DNA of 64,000 nucleotides from Haberlea rhodopensis (Eukaryota; Streptophyta; Magnoliopsida; Lamiales; Gesneriaceae). Where the stretch lies: assembly GCA_907163345.1 (NCBI GenBank), contig CAJQUN010000490.1, positions 124,001 to 188,000 on the forward strand, read 5' to 3'. Shown piece by piece: positions 11,153 to 22,404 of this stretch; the stretch's first letter is position 1; each line of letters starts with the position of its first letter. The notes below the pieces were generated by a model that saw nothing but the letters and a program-made list of their open reading frames with translations, was not told the DNA's origin and did no database searches. Position numbers and translations under genes: made by a program.

Positions 11153-11754
11153 CTGCACTTCGAGATTTCACCATTTTTACACCTTAAAAACTTCACCAAC
11201 CTCAATAACTCTTACTTCAACAACTCAACAACATAAAAACATTCAAAACCTTCATTAAACGTCCTTAAACCACTCAAAAATCCAACATCCTTCCTAAAAT
11301 CACACCAACCCAAACAAACCCATTTCAAAACTTTACAATACCACCCCAAACTCAAATCTTACACTTCAATAACAACAAGGAATGATATACATACATCATA
11401 GGTCTTAAATCTTACCAAGAATCACAAAAGTGAAGCTTTTACAAGGATTTCTTGTCCACCTTGAAGCCAAAAACGAGTTTGGGAGGAAAAGAGGGTTTGG
11501 GAGATGATTTGGGGATTTTGGAGTGAAAAAGATAAATGAGGTAAAAAGGGGTGGGGTAAACGTTTAAAACCCTTTTAAAATTAACTTGAACCCCAACACT
11601 TAGCATGATGTATAAAACACCCCCAACATTTCATATTAAAAGCATTACACCACAATGCTAAATAAATCCTCATTCCTAATTCAATTATCATCATAATTGA
11701 ACACGCAACATAATTAGTGCCGTAAATCCAATTAATCATTTCGGGGACATCACA

Positions 11755-11768
11755 ATACTCCCCTACTT
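11755..11768 (-). other. Polypurine tract of T1
   Basis: The minus strand reads AAGTAGGGGAGTAT directly before the 3' LTR, the expected plus-strand primer. It is preceded by ATTTCGAGGTGAAAT, a changed form of the ATTTCGAGGACGAAAT motif in T2. Confidence 0.85.
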
Positions 11769-11812
11769 AAAAGATTTCACCTCGAAATCGCATGCACTTA
11801 CCCAAAAAGAAA

Positions 11813-14800
11813 CTAAACAAGAATCATACCAGAAAATAGTTCCGGGTAGTGCTGCACCGTATGCCGTTCCGTCTCCCACGTAGCCTCCTCGACACCCCGA
11901 CGATCCCACTGAACTTTGACCATTGGTATAACTTTACTTCTTAATCTGCGATCCTCACGATCCAAAATTCGGACCGGTCGTTCAACGTAGGATACATCTG
12001 AATCCAACTGCACTTCAGTAGGGTGTAAAACATGAGACGGGTCTGGCTCATACTTCCGTAGCATAGAAACGTGGAAAACATCATGAATCCCATATAAAGA
12101 CGGCGGTAGAGCCAAACGGTAAGCCAATGTACCAATACGCTGCAACACCTCATACGGTCCGACATATCTCGGAGATAACTTTCCCCGCATACCAAAACGG
12201 GCCACACCCCTGAAGGGTGAGATTTTCAAGAAAACCTTGTCTCCTACTTGGAATTCGAGCGGTCATCGCCGCTTATTGGCATAGGCTGCCTGCCTATCTT
12301 GGGCCGCTTTCATCTTTACACGTATCATCTTAATCTTTTCTTCCATGTCCTTAATCATATCCGGTCCTCCGACCGCTTTACTCGTCAAGTCCTCCCAATA
12401 CAGCGGGGACCTACAGCGTCGACCATAAAGAGCTTCAAAAGGTGCCATTTGAATGCTCGCCTGATAGCTGTTATTATAGGAGAACTCTAACAGTGGTATA
12501 GAAACTTGCCACGGAGTATCAAACTCCAAAACACATGCCCTCAGCATATCTTCGAGCTTCTGTATGGTACGCTCTGTCTGGCCATCTGTCTGAGGGTGAT
12601 AAGCTGTACTCAGTCTCACCTCGGTGCCCAAAGCTGTCTGGAGACCCTCCCAGAAGTGTGAAGTAACCTTGGGTCTCTGTCAGACACAATCGAGACTGGA
12701 ATCCCATGCAACCTCACTACATCCCGTACATATAATTGGGCCATCTTTAAGTATGTGAAAGTCATGTTGTAAGGGATGAAATGAGCTACCTTCGTCAGCC
12801 TATCAACGATCACCCAGATCGCATCAAATCCAGAGGTCGTTCTTGGCAAGTGGGTCACAAAGTCCATAGATATGTGTTCCCACTTCCACTTAGGTACCTC
12901 CAAGCTCTTCAGCTCGCCCCCAGGCCTCTACCTTTCTGCCTTTACCTGCTGGCAGATCAAACATCTCTTAACAAAAGTGATCACATCACGCTTCATGCGT
13001 CTCCACCAGAATTGACCACTCAAGTCCTTATACATCTTTCTTCCTCCGGGGTGGATACTGAACCGGCTACTATGAGCTCGTTCTAAGATTCCTTTACGCA
13101 ATCCCGGCGCATTTGAGACTACCCATCGGTTGTCCAGTCTTAAAGAATCATCTTCAGCCACTCTAACAGTTGTTGGCTGACCTCGAAGTGCTATCGATGA
13201 CCATCTCTGAACCTCCTCATCTGACCTCTGGGCTTTCCTGATAGCCTCGAATATGTCCGGCTCAGCCAATAAGGTCGACACTCGCACTGGCGATGTGTCC
13301 ACATCAAAATCATAGCCCAGATCGCAATAAGAAGTCATCATAGCCGATAAACTCATGACATCTTCAGCAGTACTCTTCACCTTTCGACTCAAGGCGTCTG
13401 CTATTAAATTTGCCTTACCTGGATGGTACTCGATTTCGCAATCATAATCCTTGAGCAAATCCATCCACCTCCTGTGGTGCATATTCAAATCAGCCTGAGT
13501 GAATAGAAACTTCAGGCTCTTATGGTCCGTAAAAATGGTAAATGAAGTACCATACAGATAATGTCGCCAAATCTTCAAGGCAAAAATGATGGCCACCAGT
13601 TCCAGATCATGAACTGGGTATCGGGTCTCATGAGGCTTCGACTGTCTCGAAGCATAGGCCACCACTTGCCTGTCCTGCATCAATACACAGCCCAGACCTT
13701 GTAATGATGCATCCGTGTACAAAACGAACTTCTTATTCTCAGAAGGAATCACCAAAATAGGAGCCGTAGTTAAACGTCATTTCAATTCTTGGAAGCTGTC
13801 CTCACAAGCTTTGGACCAAAAGAATGGCACTCCTTTCTGAGTCAGCTGTGTCAAGGGTCTGGCAATCTTTGAGAAACCCTCGACGAAACGTCGGTAATAT
13901 CCTGCCAAACTGAGAAAGCTCCGTATCTCGGGTACAGAAGTGGGTGCAGCCCACTCCAACACAGCCTCAATCTTCCTGGGGTCTACTGATATCCCGTTGC
14001 TCGATATAACGTGGCCCAAAAACACTACACTGCTCAACCAGAACTCGCACTTGCTGCGCTTTGCATACAACTGATGATCCCTAAGGATCTGGAGTACTGT
14101 CCTCAAGTGCTCTACATGTTCTTCTTCAGTCTGGGAGTAGATAAGTATATCATCGATGAAGACTATGACAAACTGATCCAAATATGGCTGGAACACCCTG
14201 TTCATCAAACTCATGAAGACAGCTGGGGCATTCGTCACCCCCAAAAGGCATGACTAAAAATTCATAGTGCCCATATCTGGTCCTGAAAGCTGTCTTCTGC
14301 ACATCATCTTCCCTTACTCGAATCTGATGGTACCCCGACCTCAGATCGATCTTACTGTAGAGTCTCGTACCCTGCAACTGGTCAAATAAATCATCGATCC
14401 TCGGAAGCGGATACTTGTTCTTTACTGTGGCTTTGTTCAATTGTCTGTAATCGATGCACAAACGCATCGAACCATCTTTCTTTTTGACAAATAAAACTGG
14501 TGCACCCCAGGGCGATACGCTGGGGCGTATATAGCCCTTATCAAGGAGTTCTTGCAACTGAACCTTTAATTCCCTTAGCTCCGTTGGTGCCATCCTATAT
14601 GGGGCACGAGAAATGGCCGACGTCCCCGGTAGTAACTCAATCCCAAACTCGACCTCTCTTGTCGGTGGGAATCCGGGAATCTCTTTCGGAAAAACATCAG
14701 GAAATTCCATCACTACAGGCACATCCTCAACCTTTAATTCTTCCTTCCTTTCATTAGTATCAATCGCATAGATGAGATATCCGGTATGGCCTCGTTCCAA

Positions 14801-16327
14801 TAACTGTGCCATCTTGACAGCGGATATCAATGGGATCTTAGAGCGAGAACCATCCCCATAGAACGTCCATGGAACTGCCATATCAGATTTGAATCGGACA
14901 GTCCTCTGCCTGCAGTTCACAACTGCCTGATACCTGTTCAGAACATCAATGCCCAGAATGCATTCAAAGTCTGACATTCCCAGAACAATCAAATCTGACC
15001 TTAGTTCGTTATCCTCAAAATAACTGAGGCCGTCATAGACAATCTGATCAGTAATCATACTTCTTCCAACAGGGGTCGAGACTATAAGAGGCGTGGGCGA
15101 CGGAGAAGTGCATATGTGGTGCCTTTGCACAAAACTTGTTGACACAAAAGAGTGTGACGCACCTGTGTCGATCAATATAAAAGCAGGGTGCGTAAATAAA
15201 AGACACGTACCCGCTATAACCTCCTCCGGAGCCGCTGTAGCCTGCTCCCTCGTCAATGCGTAGACTTGCCCTTGAAATGGCCCCATAGGCTGACCTCCAT
15301 ACTGTCTCGGCATGAATGGTGGTCTATGATGTGCTGTCCTATCCGCAGGCCTCCCCGCAGAACCCTGTTGACTTCCCCTGTTGGGACACTGCCTAGTAAA
15401 GTGGCCCTTGTCGCCACAAACATAACATCCTACACAATCTTTCGTCAGATGTGGTTGCCCACAAAGTGTGCAGTGGACCTTCCCGGATCTGTCTCCCTGA
15501 GACTGCCCCCTTCCAAATGGGGCATCGCTCCTACGGTTTCCTTTCCATCTATTGTCGGGCCTCTTACCACTGAACCTTGACGCCGATGTGTTCCCCCTTG
15601 ACTTGAACTGATCACTCCTTGGCTTCAAATTATCTGGAGTGGATTTCTAAGAGAGTACTGACGGTGGTATAACATCAGGGTATGCACCCACTCCCAGTTC
15701 GGCTAGCTCAGCCCGTGAGAGTGCATCGTCAAAACAAGTAGGGCCATAAGTAATCACCCTATCGTACAGCTCCGGCCTCAAGCCCTTCATGAAGTTCCTC
15801 ATCTTTGCTTGAGTGCTCGTGGCGATGTGAGGCACATATCTGAGTAAGGAGCAGTAATGAAGAGCATAATCTGACACTGACATATTACCTTGCTTGAGGT
15901 GAGTAAATTCATCTTCCTTAGCCTGTCGTGCAGCAGACGAGAAATAGCGGTTCAGAAACCGAGTTTGAAACATTTTCCAATTAACTTCATGACCTTGAGC
16001 CTCTTGCTCTACCACAGTGGTCTTCCACCATATTAGTGCATTCTTGGCCAATTGGAACTCTGCTAACCGTATCCATGCTGTCTTCGCACATGGGGCTGCC
16101 ACAAAGATTTGCTCTATTCTTTCTAACCATTCCTCAGCTCGTTCCCCTGTTTCGGTTCCTTCCAAGGTTGGGGGTCGGTATGCAAGAAATTGAGTTAAGC
16201 TTAGCTCCCCTGGCAACAACTGTTGTTCGGACGGTTCATCATCAAAAGCTGGCGGGGGTAGGGGATTCGTACGTCCCGCACTTGCATTGATGCTCACTGC
16301 GTCACCTACCTCCACGTTTGCTGCCAT
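11813..16327 (-). pseudogene. T1 gag-pol polyprotein (broken)
   Basis: Domains in order: gag (from ATG at 16327, reading MAANVEV), a CCHC zinc knuckle (CYVCGDKGHFTRQC, near 15410), retropepsin with DTGASHS (near 15165), reverse transcriptase with intact FIDD (near 14155), RNase H (TDAS, DLELV, TDHKSL, ADALSR), integrase with an HHCC finger and DDE core (catalytic Glu in QTERTIQ kept), and a chromodomain (EEATWE) ending LFSGMILV. Breaks are in-frame stops at 15647, 13777, 12928 and 12263, an extra C in the C-run near 14240 (frameshift before FIDD), and a one-base loss near 12670 in integrase. Two stops look like CAG to TAG and one like CGA to TGA. The chromodomain places it in the Tekay/Del lineage. 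Confidence 0.92.
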
Positions 16328-16512
16328 ACTGCAACACAAGGGTTAACAACAAGACCCAAAAGCAGTTCATATACACATCGTTAGAAAGTCATAACATGTT
16401 AGCATAACAGTCATATACTTCATATGTAACATATGCACACAGCATGTTTACAAGTAAGCACCTAGCCAACTTATTGCTAAGGCTACCCTTCACTCATTCC
16501 CGGGTTCTCACT

Positions 16513-16524
16513 GCTCTGATACCA
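16513..16524 (-). other. Primer-binding site of T1 (initiator Met tRNA)
   Basis: The minus strand reads TGGTATCAGAGC, a perfect match to the canonical site, four bases from the 5' LTR. Confidence 0.9.
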
Positions 16525-16955
16525 CTAATGTAGGGTCTTCCTACCTTAACATCATATTAATAACGTATTATTAATAGAACATGCATTAATGATATTCTAA
16601 GGGTTCCGGTTGTAGCTTTGAGCTAATAAGATTACAGGTCAAGAATAAAATTTCAAAAACTATTTAATTACATTCTCAAAAGAATATAGTAGCGATAGAA
16701 TTAGACTACTCCTAGAGTAGAGACTATCCAAAATCCTGAATCCTATCTTCTTTCATGCTCCTTTAGCTCACCGTCTCAACCCGACCCTTAGCCCTGGTTC
16801 AAAAGTGTACCTACAGGGACAACACATCGTGAGCACATACATATTTACTTAACATCATAAAAGAGATATAACAGTAAATGTACGAAATCTTGGTTAAGTA
16901 AACTTGTTGGTTATTCGTTAACTTCTTTCTGTTGACCCTGATTCACATTCATGCA

Positions 16956-17127
16956 TATGGGCATCTTACCCTATGATATGGCATCTTACCATATTACAAA
17001 CATCTCGTGGCATCTTACCACGTGGGCATCTTACCCCTTCTTAACATCGTATGGCATCTTACCACATGGGCATCTTACCCCTTTCGTAAATATCGTATGG
17101 CATCTTACCATATGGGCATCTTACCCT
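16956..17127. repeat. CATCTTA-loop hairpin array, T1 5' LTR
   Basis: The array is the same as at 10337-10509, with unit order and arms preserved. Confidence 0.9.
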
Positions 17128-17141
17128 TCTTAACATCATAT

Positions 17142-17361
17142 GGTCATCATCATGATCGTACTTATCATAATCATCATTATCATAAACATCATCATAAACA
17201 TCATCATAATCATCATCATAAACATCATCATAATAAACGTCATCATAAACATCATCATCGTAAACATCATCATAATCATCATCATAAACATCATCATCAT
17301 AAACATCACCATTATAAACATCATCATCGTAAACATCATCATCATCATAAACATCATCATT
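17142..17361. repeat. ATC-rich microsatellite, T1 5' LTR
   Basis: Interrupted (ATC)n with AAACATC steps. Histidine- or isoleucine-rich ORFs across it are repeat artefacts. Confidence 0.9.
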
Positions 17362-17568
17362 AAATGTAGGAGTATGGTTTACCGTCCGATGCTCGTACGT
17401 TTCTTACGTACCTTAATTCCAAAAGAAGGAGAAATTGCAGAACTTTATCTCCTTGAAGTTGTGGGTACCTGGGATGGTTCTACGTAACCAAACAAATCGA
17501 TATTAGAAGCTAAATATAGTCCAATATCCAAAATCCCACAAAATAATCAAAAATACCCATTTTTACAT

Positions 17569-17782
17569 CTCGCGATCGATCACTGCCCAGGCGCGATCGA
17601 TCGCGAGATCACACTGGACGGGGGTGAAAATTTTGATCTTCGGCGATCGATAGCCATACATGGTGCGATCGATCGCCATGTTCACCGATCGATCGCCCTA
17701 AAGTGGCGATCGATCGCCAAAGGCTTCTGGAGCCTACTGTTGGCTCGCGATCGATCGCCAAAAATGGGCGATCGATCGCCAG
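17569..17782. repeat. GATCGATC palindrome cluster, T1 5' LTR (8 units)
   Basis: Eight palindromic units, one more than the sister LTR. Confidence 0.92.
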
Positions 17783-19078
17783 CCCCTGCACTTCGAGATT
17801 TCACCATTTTTACACCTTCAAAACTTCACCAACCTCAATAACTCTTACTTCAACAACTCAACAACATAAAAACATTCAAAACCTTCATTAAACGTCCTTA
17901 AAACCACTCAAAAATCCAACATCCTTCCTAAAATCACACCAACCCAAACAAACCCATTTCAAAACTTTACAATACCACCCCAAACTCAAATCTTACACTT
18001 CAACAACAACAAGGAATGATATACATACATCATAGGTCTTAAATCTTACCAAGAATCACAAAAGTGAAGCTTTTACAAGGACTTCTTGTCCACCTTGAAG
18101 CCAAAAACGAGTTTGGGAGGAAAAGAGGGTTTGGGAGATGATTTGGGGATTTTGGAGTGAAAAAGATAAATGAGGTAAAAAGGGGTGGGGTAAAGGTTTA
18201 AAACCCTTTTAAAATTAACTTGAACCCCAACACTTAGCATGATGTATAAAACACCCCCAACATTTCATATTAAAAGCATTACACCACAATGCTAAATAAA
18301 TCCTCATTCTTAATTCAATTATCATCATAATTGAACACGCAACATAATTAGTGCCGTAAATGCAATTAATCATTTCGGGGACATCACACTTTCATCACAT
18401 TAGGGAATTCTCATCACATGCTTCCATAATAATAGCATGACGTATTTAAGATGTGCGACATAAATTCTCTTAATGTCTAGTTCTCATCTCGACTCAACTA
18501 ACAGAAGTATACACATCTCAATGCACCAATATTATTCTCAATTCATTATGCAATACCCTATAATTAATTACATGCAATCAAGAATGAAAAGAGAATCTAA
18601 CAACCTTTATACAACCCATATACACATCAGAATGCTCACAGGCGAGCATCGAATAAGTGAATGTGTATTCAATGTATAAAGCACACTACTCCATATCAGT
18701 ATTGGTACCTCAGCTCTGTGAGCATTCCCAATCTACATCCCAAACTCAACTCCAGAGTCAATGATGTACCTGTTTTACCTGTTCCAACAGAAACAGCCCC
18801 CACACGGGGTGAGCATACCAATAACACAATCTCTATATCAACAATCTCACAATTCATAATTTACAGAATTTAAATGTTGTAAAGTTAGAAGGCATTCCCT
18901 GTATGTACCGTTACCATATGGGATTTCCCATGCTGTTCTTGTTCTCACAATAATCAAAATCATCATATTCAAAAATCAGTTAATCATCATATTGATTAAC
19001 TAAACCCATCTCATAATGCCAATTTCATAATCAAAAATAGCTAAATCATTACACTAATGATTTACATAATTTACATGT

Positions 19079-19330
19079 ATTTTGGTTGGGGGAAATTAGA
19101 CATTATATGGAATAATGTAAAGAATTTTATTATTGGCATGATTTGCTATGATGACAAGTGGTTTTTCCCCTACATGTATGATTACATGCACTAAATGTTT
19201 GGATTATTACACTAATAACGGGTTACGGGCACGGGGGTCCTTACAGTTTTTCCGCTGATTATATGATTGTATGCACTAAATGCATGGGTTAATACACTAA
19301 TAACGGGTTAAGGGCACGGGGGTCCTTACA
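19079..19330 (+). repeat. Plus-strand L-LTR ends with an 85-bp tandem duplication
   Basis: 19079-19245 matches the reverse complement of the left part of the L1 LTR and ends CACGGGGGTCCTTACA. The last 85 bp is repeated at 19246-19330 with scattered substitutions and the same CACGGGGGTCCTTACA end. This is an abrupt orientation switch from the minus-strand L2 LTR on the left. It looks like a rearranged junction between inverted LTR fragments. Confidence 0.65.
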
Positions 19331-20444
19331 TTGATGATTAATTCTTGGATTTGAGATTTTCATATTGAGCATAATGGCTATGCTATTGGAATGATGTTTA
19401 ATGATTAAAGGCCTTATTAATAAATGTCTATCATATTGTTGAATTCATGTAGAGTCTACTCAGACATCTGGTCAGATAGAATTATAGTTTGATATCAATC
19501 TTGAACAATGAATTAACGTTCTAAATGTGGAACCTTAGAATTGAAGAGATGATAAATACTTGAGTTAGATGATAATTCGAATGAACAAAGATGTTTGGCT
19601 TGTGGTGTAGTATATGGGGCATGCTTAGTATAGATAATAATGTTGTTGATTTTGTTATCTTTTGTTGAGTAATTATCATTGAATTGATATTAATTATAGA
19701 TAATTCACAAGCCTCCGGTTGTCGAAAGTGACTTAATCCGGTTGACGACTTTAAGGTACGTATAACGTACGAGCATAGTTTTATATATTATTGTCATTGT
19801 TGAATGAGTAATATATTATTATTGTAATCAGTTGGCATTGTTGAGAATTATGTGATGCCTCTATTTAGCGAGCAATGGTTATTATGTTGTCGTTGTTGAG
19901 CGAACATCGGTTATGATGCCGCCGCTGTTGAGTGTGCGAGTAGAATACTGCCGCTTTTGAGCGAGCGATGGGATACGATGAAATAGAACCGTGGAATCAT
20001 TGTTGAGATATATGTGATTTCTGCAAAATCATTAGTGTAATGATTTAATTATAATTGGTTATGGAGTTAATGGTTTGAGCATGGGCATAATTAATCAATG
20101 TAATGATTAACTGATTTTTGGAATTTGATGGTTTTGGCTATTGTGAGAACAGGAACAGCATGAGAGATCCCATATGATGATGATTGTGATGCCCCGAAAT
20201 TAGGCATTAATTATGTGTATATGATGAATCATGTTGATAATTGATTTATGTGTTGAAATTAATTATCTTGTTGAAATGCTTAGTCACATGATAGACGTGA
20301 CCCGAGGTTGCATTTCAGGGTGCATGTTAGAGAATGGGGTGTTAACATGATTTAAGTGTATTGGTTGTTAATTATGTGGAAGATATGAATTTAGTGGAAG
20401 TTTGTTGCATTTTTGTAAAATGCTTTTAAAATACCATGTTGGGG

Positions 20445-20453
20445 TATTTTATA
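20445..20453 (+). promoter_or_regulatory. Possible TATA element of the T2 LTR
   Basis: TATTTTATA within GGTATTTTATACATCATG. The stretch TTTTATACATCATG is kept in T1 (minus, near 11606), T2 and the solo LTR (minus, near 58110). The transcription start is unknown, so this is a suggestion. Confidence 0.3.
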
Positions 20454-20908
20454 CATCATGTTAAGTTTGGGGTGCAATTTAATTAACTTTATAACCCCTT
20501 TACCCCACTACACTTTATTCACTTTACCCATCTCTTTTAAATCCCCAAATTCATCCCCAACCCTAACCCATTTGCTATTTTTCGATTTTGGCATAAAGTG
20601 GAAGGAGAAATCTTCACAAACCCTTTGTTTGTGAGATTTATTGTAGGATTTGGAGTCCTTAAGAGGTATGGAACCCTTCCTAAAGTTTTTATGATGTTTG
20701 GTTTGATTTTGAAATGGGTTTTGATTGTTTGAAATGGGTTTATTTTGGGTTGGTGTGATTTTTGGATGGGTGTAGGATTTTTAGTTGTTTAATGGTGTAA
20801 AATGAAGGTTTGAAGTGTTTTTATGTTATTGGTTTGTTGGTGTAAGTGTTGGTGAAGATGGGGAAGAAAATGTAGTGCAAAAATGGTGTTTTTCCGCACA
20901 CAGGCAGC

Positions 20909-21052
20909 GGCGATCGATCGCCCGTTTTTGGCGATTGATCGCGCGCAACCAGTAGGCGCCAGTAACAATTGGCGATCGATCGCGACATTTCGGCGAGGCT
21001 GGCGATCGATCGCCACTTTTGGATCGGGCCTGGGCGGCAATCGATCGCGAGA
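20909..21052. repeat. GATCGATC palindrome cluster, T2 5' LTR (5 units)
   Basis: Five units remain against eight in the 3' LTR. The missing stretch lies between units, as if deleted by recombination between palindromes. Confidence 0.9.
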
Positions 21053-21290
21053 TGTAAAAATGGGTGTTTTTGATTATTTTGTGGGATTTTTGGATATTGG
21101 ACTATAATTAGCTTCTAATATCGATTTGTATGGTTGTGTAGAACCATCCCAGGTACCTACAATATCAAGGAGATAAAGTTCTCTAACTTCTCCACTTTTG
21201 GTAATTAAGGTACGTAAGAAACGTACGGGCATCGGACGGTAAAACACACTCCTATACTATGACTACGCAATGCTTGCATAAGTATTTACG

Positions 21291-21490
21291 ATGTTTATGA
21301 TGATGATTATGATAAGTAAGTTTATGATGATGATGTTTATGATAAGTAAAGATGATATGATGTTTATGAGGACGTTTATTATAAGATGATGATGTTTATA
21401 AGATGATGATGTTTATAAGACGATGATGTTTACAAGATGATGATGTTTATAAGATGATGATGTTTATGATAAGATGATGATGATGTATGT
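21291..21490. repeat. GAT-rich microsatellite, T2 5' LTR
   Basis: GATGATGTTTATAA units of about 16 bp, six to seven in tandem, merge into (GAT)n. Confidence 0.88.
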
Positions 21491-21535
21491 TTAACTATGT
21501 TATTGAGAATGGTAGAGTGTTCTGGTGGTTGTTAT

Positions 21536-21665
21536 GGGAAAGCGAGGAAGGTATTTACCGCTGACATAGCTAGCGAGGAGATACATCCGCTATCAAGGTG
21601 TAGCGAGGGGTATCACAGTACCGCTATATGTCGAAGCGAGTGGGCCAATTGTTCCGCAGACATAA
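21536..21665. repeat. CGCT..AGCG modules, T2 5' LTR
   Basis: Three consecutive modules: CCGCTGACATAGCTAGCGAGG, then CCGCTATCAAGG followed by TGTAGCGAGG, then CCGCTATATGTCGAAGCGAG. Each has CGCT facing AGCG. The same module type is repeated inside L1 at 2960-3290. Confidence 0.7.
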
Positions 21666-22202
21666 CAAGGCCAGAAACATTCCCATTTCTAAATAACATT
21701 GTTGATTAAGAGTATATATATGAAGAATGATTTTAATCATTTATGTCAAGAACTAATGATTATATGCATGACTATGAAACAGGGACAACCATAGTGGGTT
21801 AATGCGATTAACCAGGAAGTATATGTTACGATTATTTTCACGCGATTATTTATATGCCATTATTTATGATGTTAAGTAATGATGTACATGCTCATGATGG
21901 GTTGTTCCTGTAGGTACACTTTTGGACTGAAGGGCTAAAGGTCGGGTTGAGGCAGTGAGCTAAAAGGAGCATGAAAGAATATAGGATACATGATTTTGGA
22001 TAGTCTCTACTCTAGGAGTAGTGTAAACCTATATTGTTAGCCTTCATTTTTGGGAATGTAATTATTAAGTTTTGAAATTTTATTTTTGGCCTGTAATCTC
22101 ATTAGCTCAAAGCTACAACCGGTACCCTAAGATGTTATTAATGCATATTTAGTCCATAATATGTGATTATAATGATGTTAAGGTAGGAAGACCCTACATT
22201 AG

Positions 22203-22214
22203 TTGTATCAGAGC
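22203..22214 (+). other. Primer-binding site of T2
   Basis: Reads TTGTATCAGAGC, one mismatch from TGGTATCAGAGC, four bases after the LTR. Confidence 0.8.
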
Positions 22215-22404
22215 AGTGGTTAGAAAACCCGGGAATGAGTGAAGGGTAGCCTTAGCAATAAGTTGGCTAGGTGCTTCTTTTTAAACATGTTTTGTGCATA
22301 TTTTGCATATTTTGCATATGATTATTGTACTAACATGTTATGGTTTCTAACTATGTATTATATGAACTGCTTTTGGGTATTGTTGTTAACCCTTGTCTTG
22401 CAGC

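Larger units (their letters stand above)
9910..11754 (-). repeat. T1 3' LTR
   Basis: On the plus strand it starts TGTAGGGTCTTCC and ends GGGGACATCACA. Right to left it holds a TTTTATACATC stretch that may be a TATA element (near 11606-11616), seven GATCGATC palindromes, the GTACGT/ACGTAC hairpin (near 10785), an ATC microsatellite and the CATCTTA hairpin array. It has one palindrome unit fewer than its sister LTR. Confidence 0.93.
9910..18388 (-). mobile_element. T1: complete Tekay-type Gypsy chromovirus
   Basis: This is a full-length element of 8.5 kb flanked by a perfect 5-bp duplication, CTTTC, at 9905-9909 and 18389-18393. It has two LTRs (1845 and 1859 bp, nearly identical by eye), a polypurine tract, a gag-pol region and a Met-tRNA primer site, all consistent with minus orientation. 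It sits inside the L2 5' LTR. Near-identical LTRs mean a recent insertion. The polyprotein carries several stops and two frameshifts, so this copy cannot move on its own. Confidence 0.93.
16529..18388 (-). repeat. T1 5' LTR
   Basis: This 1860-bp copy is nearly identical to 9910-11754. The main difference is one additional palindrome unit, about 20 bp near 17655-17680 (GCGATCGATCGCC after CATACATGGT), plus microsatellite length changes. Confidence 0.93.
9845..19078 (-). mobile_element. L2 5' LTR, split by Tekay T1 and truncated at its far end
   Basis: The LTR pieces are 9845-9909 and 18394-19078, separated by T1 and one copy of its CTTTC duplication. The right piece contains the usual L-LTR landmarks on the minus strand: TATAAA near 18606-18611, the AATGCTCACAGGCGAGCA hairpin just beyond it, and a GTTAATCA/TGATTAAC type hairpin near 18980. 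Around 19075 the similarity stops and a plus-strand L-LTR end begins, so the upstream half of this LTR is lost. Confidence 0.65.
20185..22198 (+). repeat. T2 5' LTR
   Basis: Starts TGTGATGCCCCGAAATTAGG and ends GGAAGACCCTACA. It holds five palindrome units, a GTACGT/ACGTAC hairpin near 21210-21226, a GAT-rich microsatellite and three CGCT..AGCG modules. Confidence 0.93.

Noticed and set aside
11813..16327. Endogenous pararetrovirus (reverse-transcribing plant virus) origin of the RT genes
   Set aside because: Clear LTRs, integrase, chromodomain, primer sites and target duplications identify Gypsy and Copia retrotransposons; no movement-protein domain is seen.
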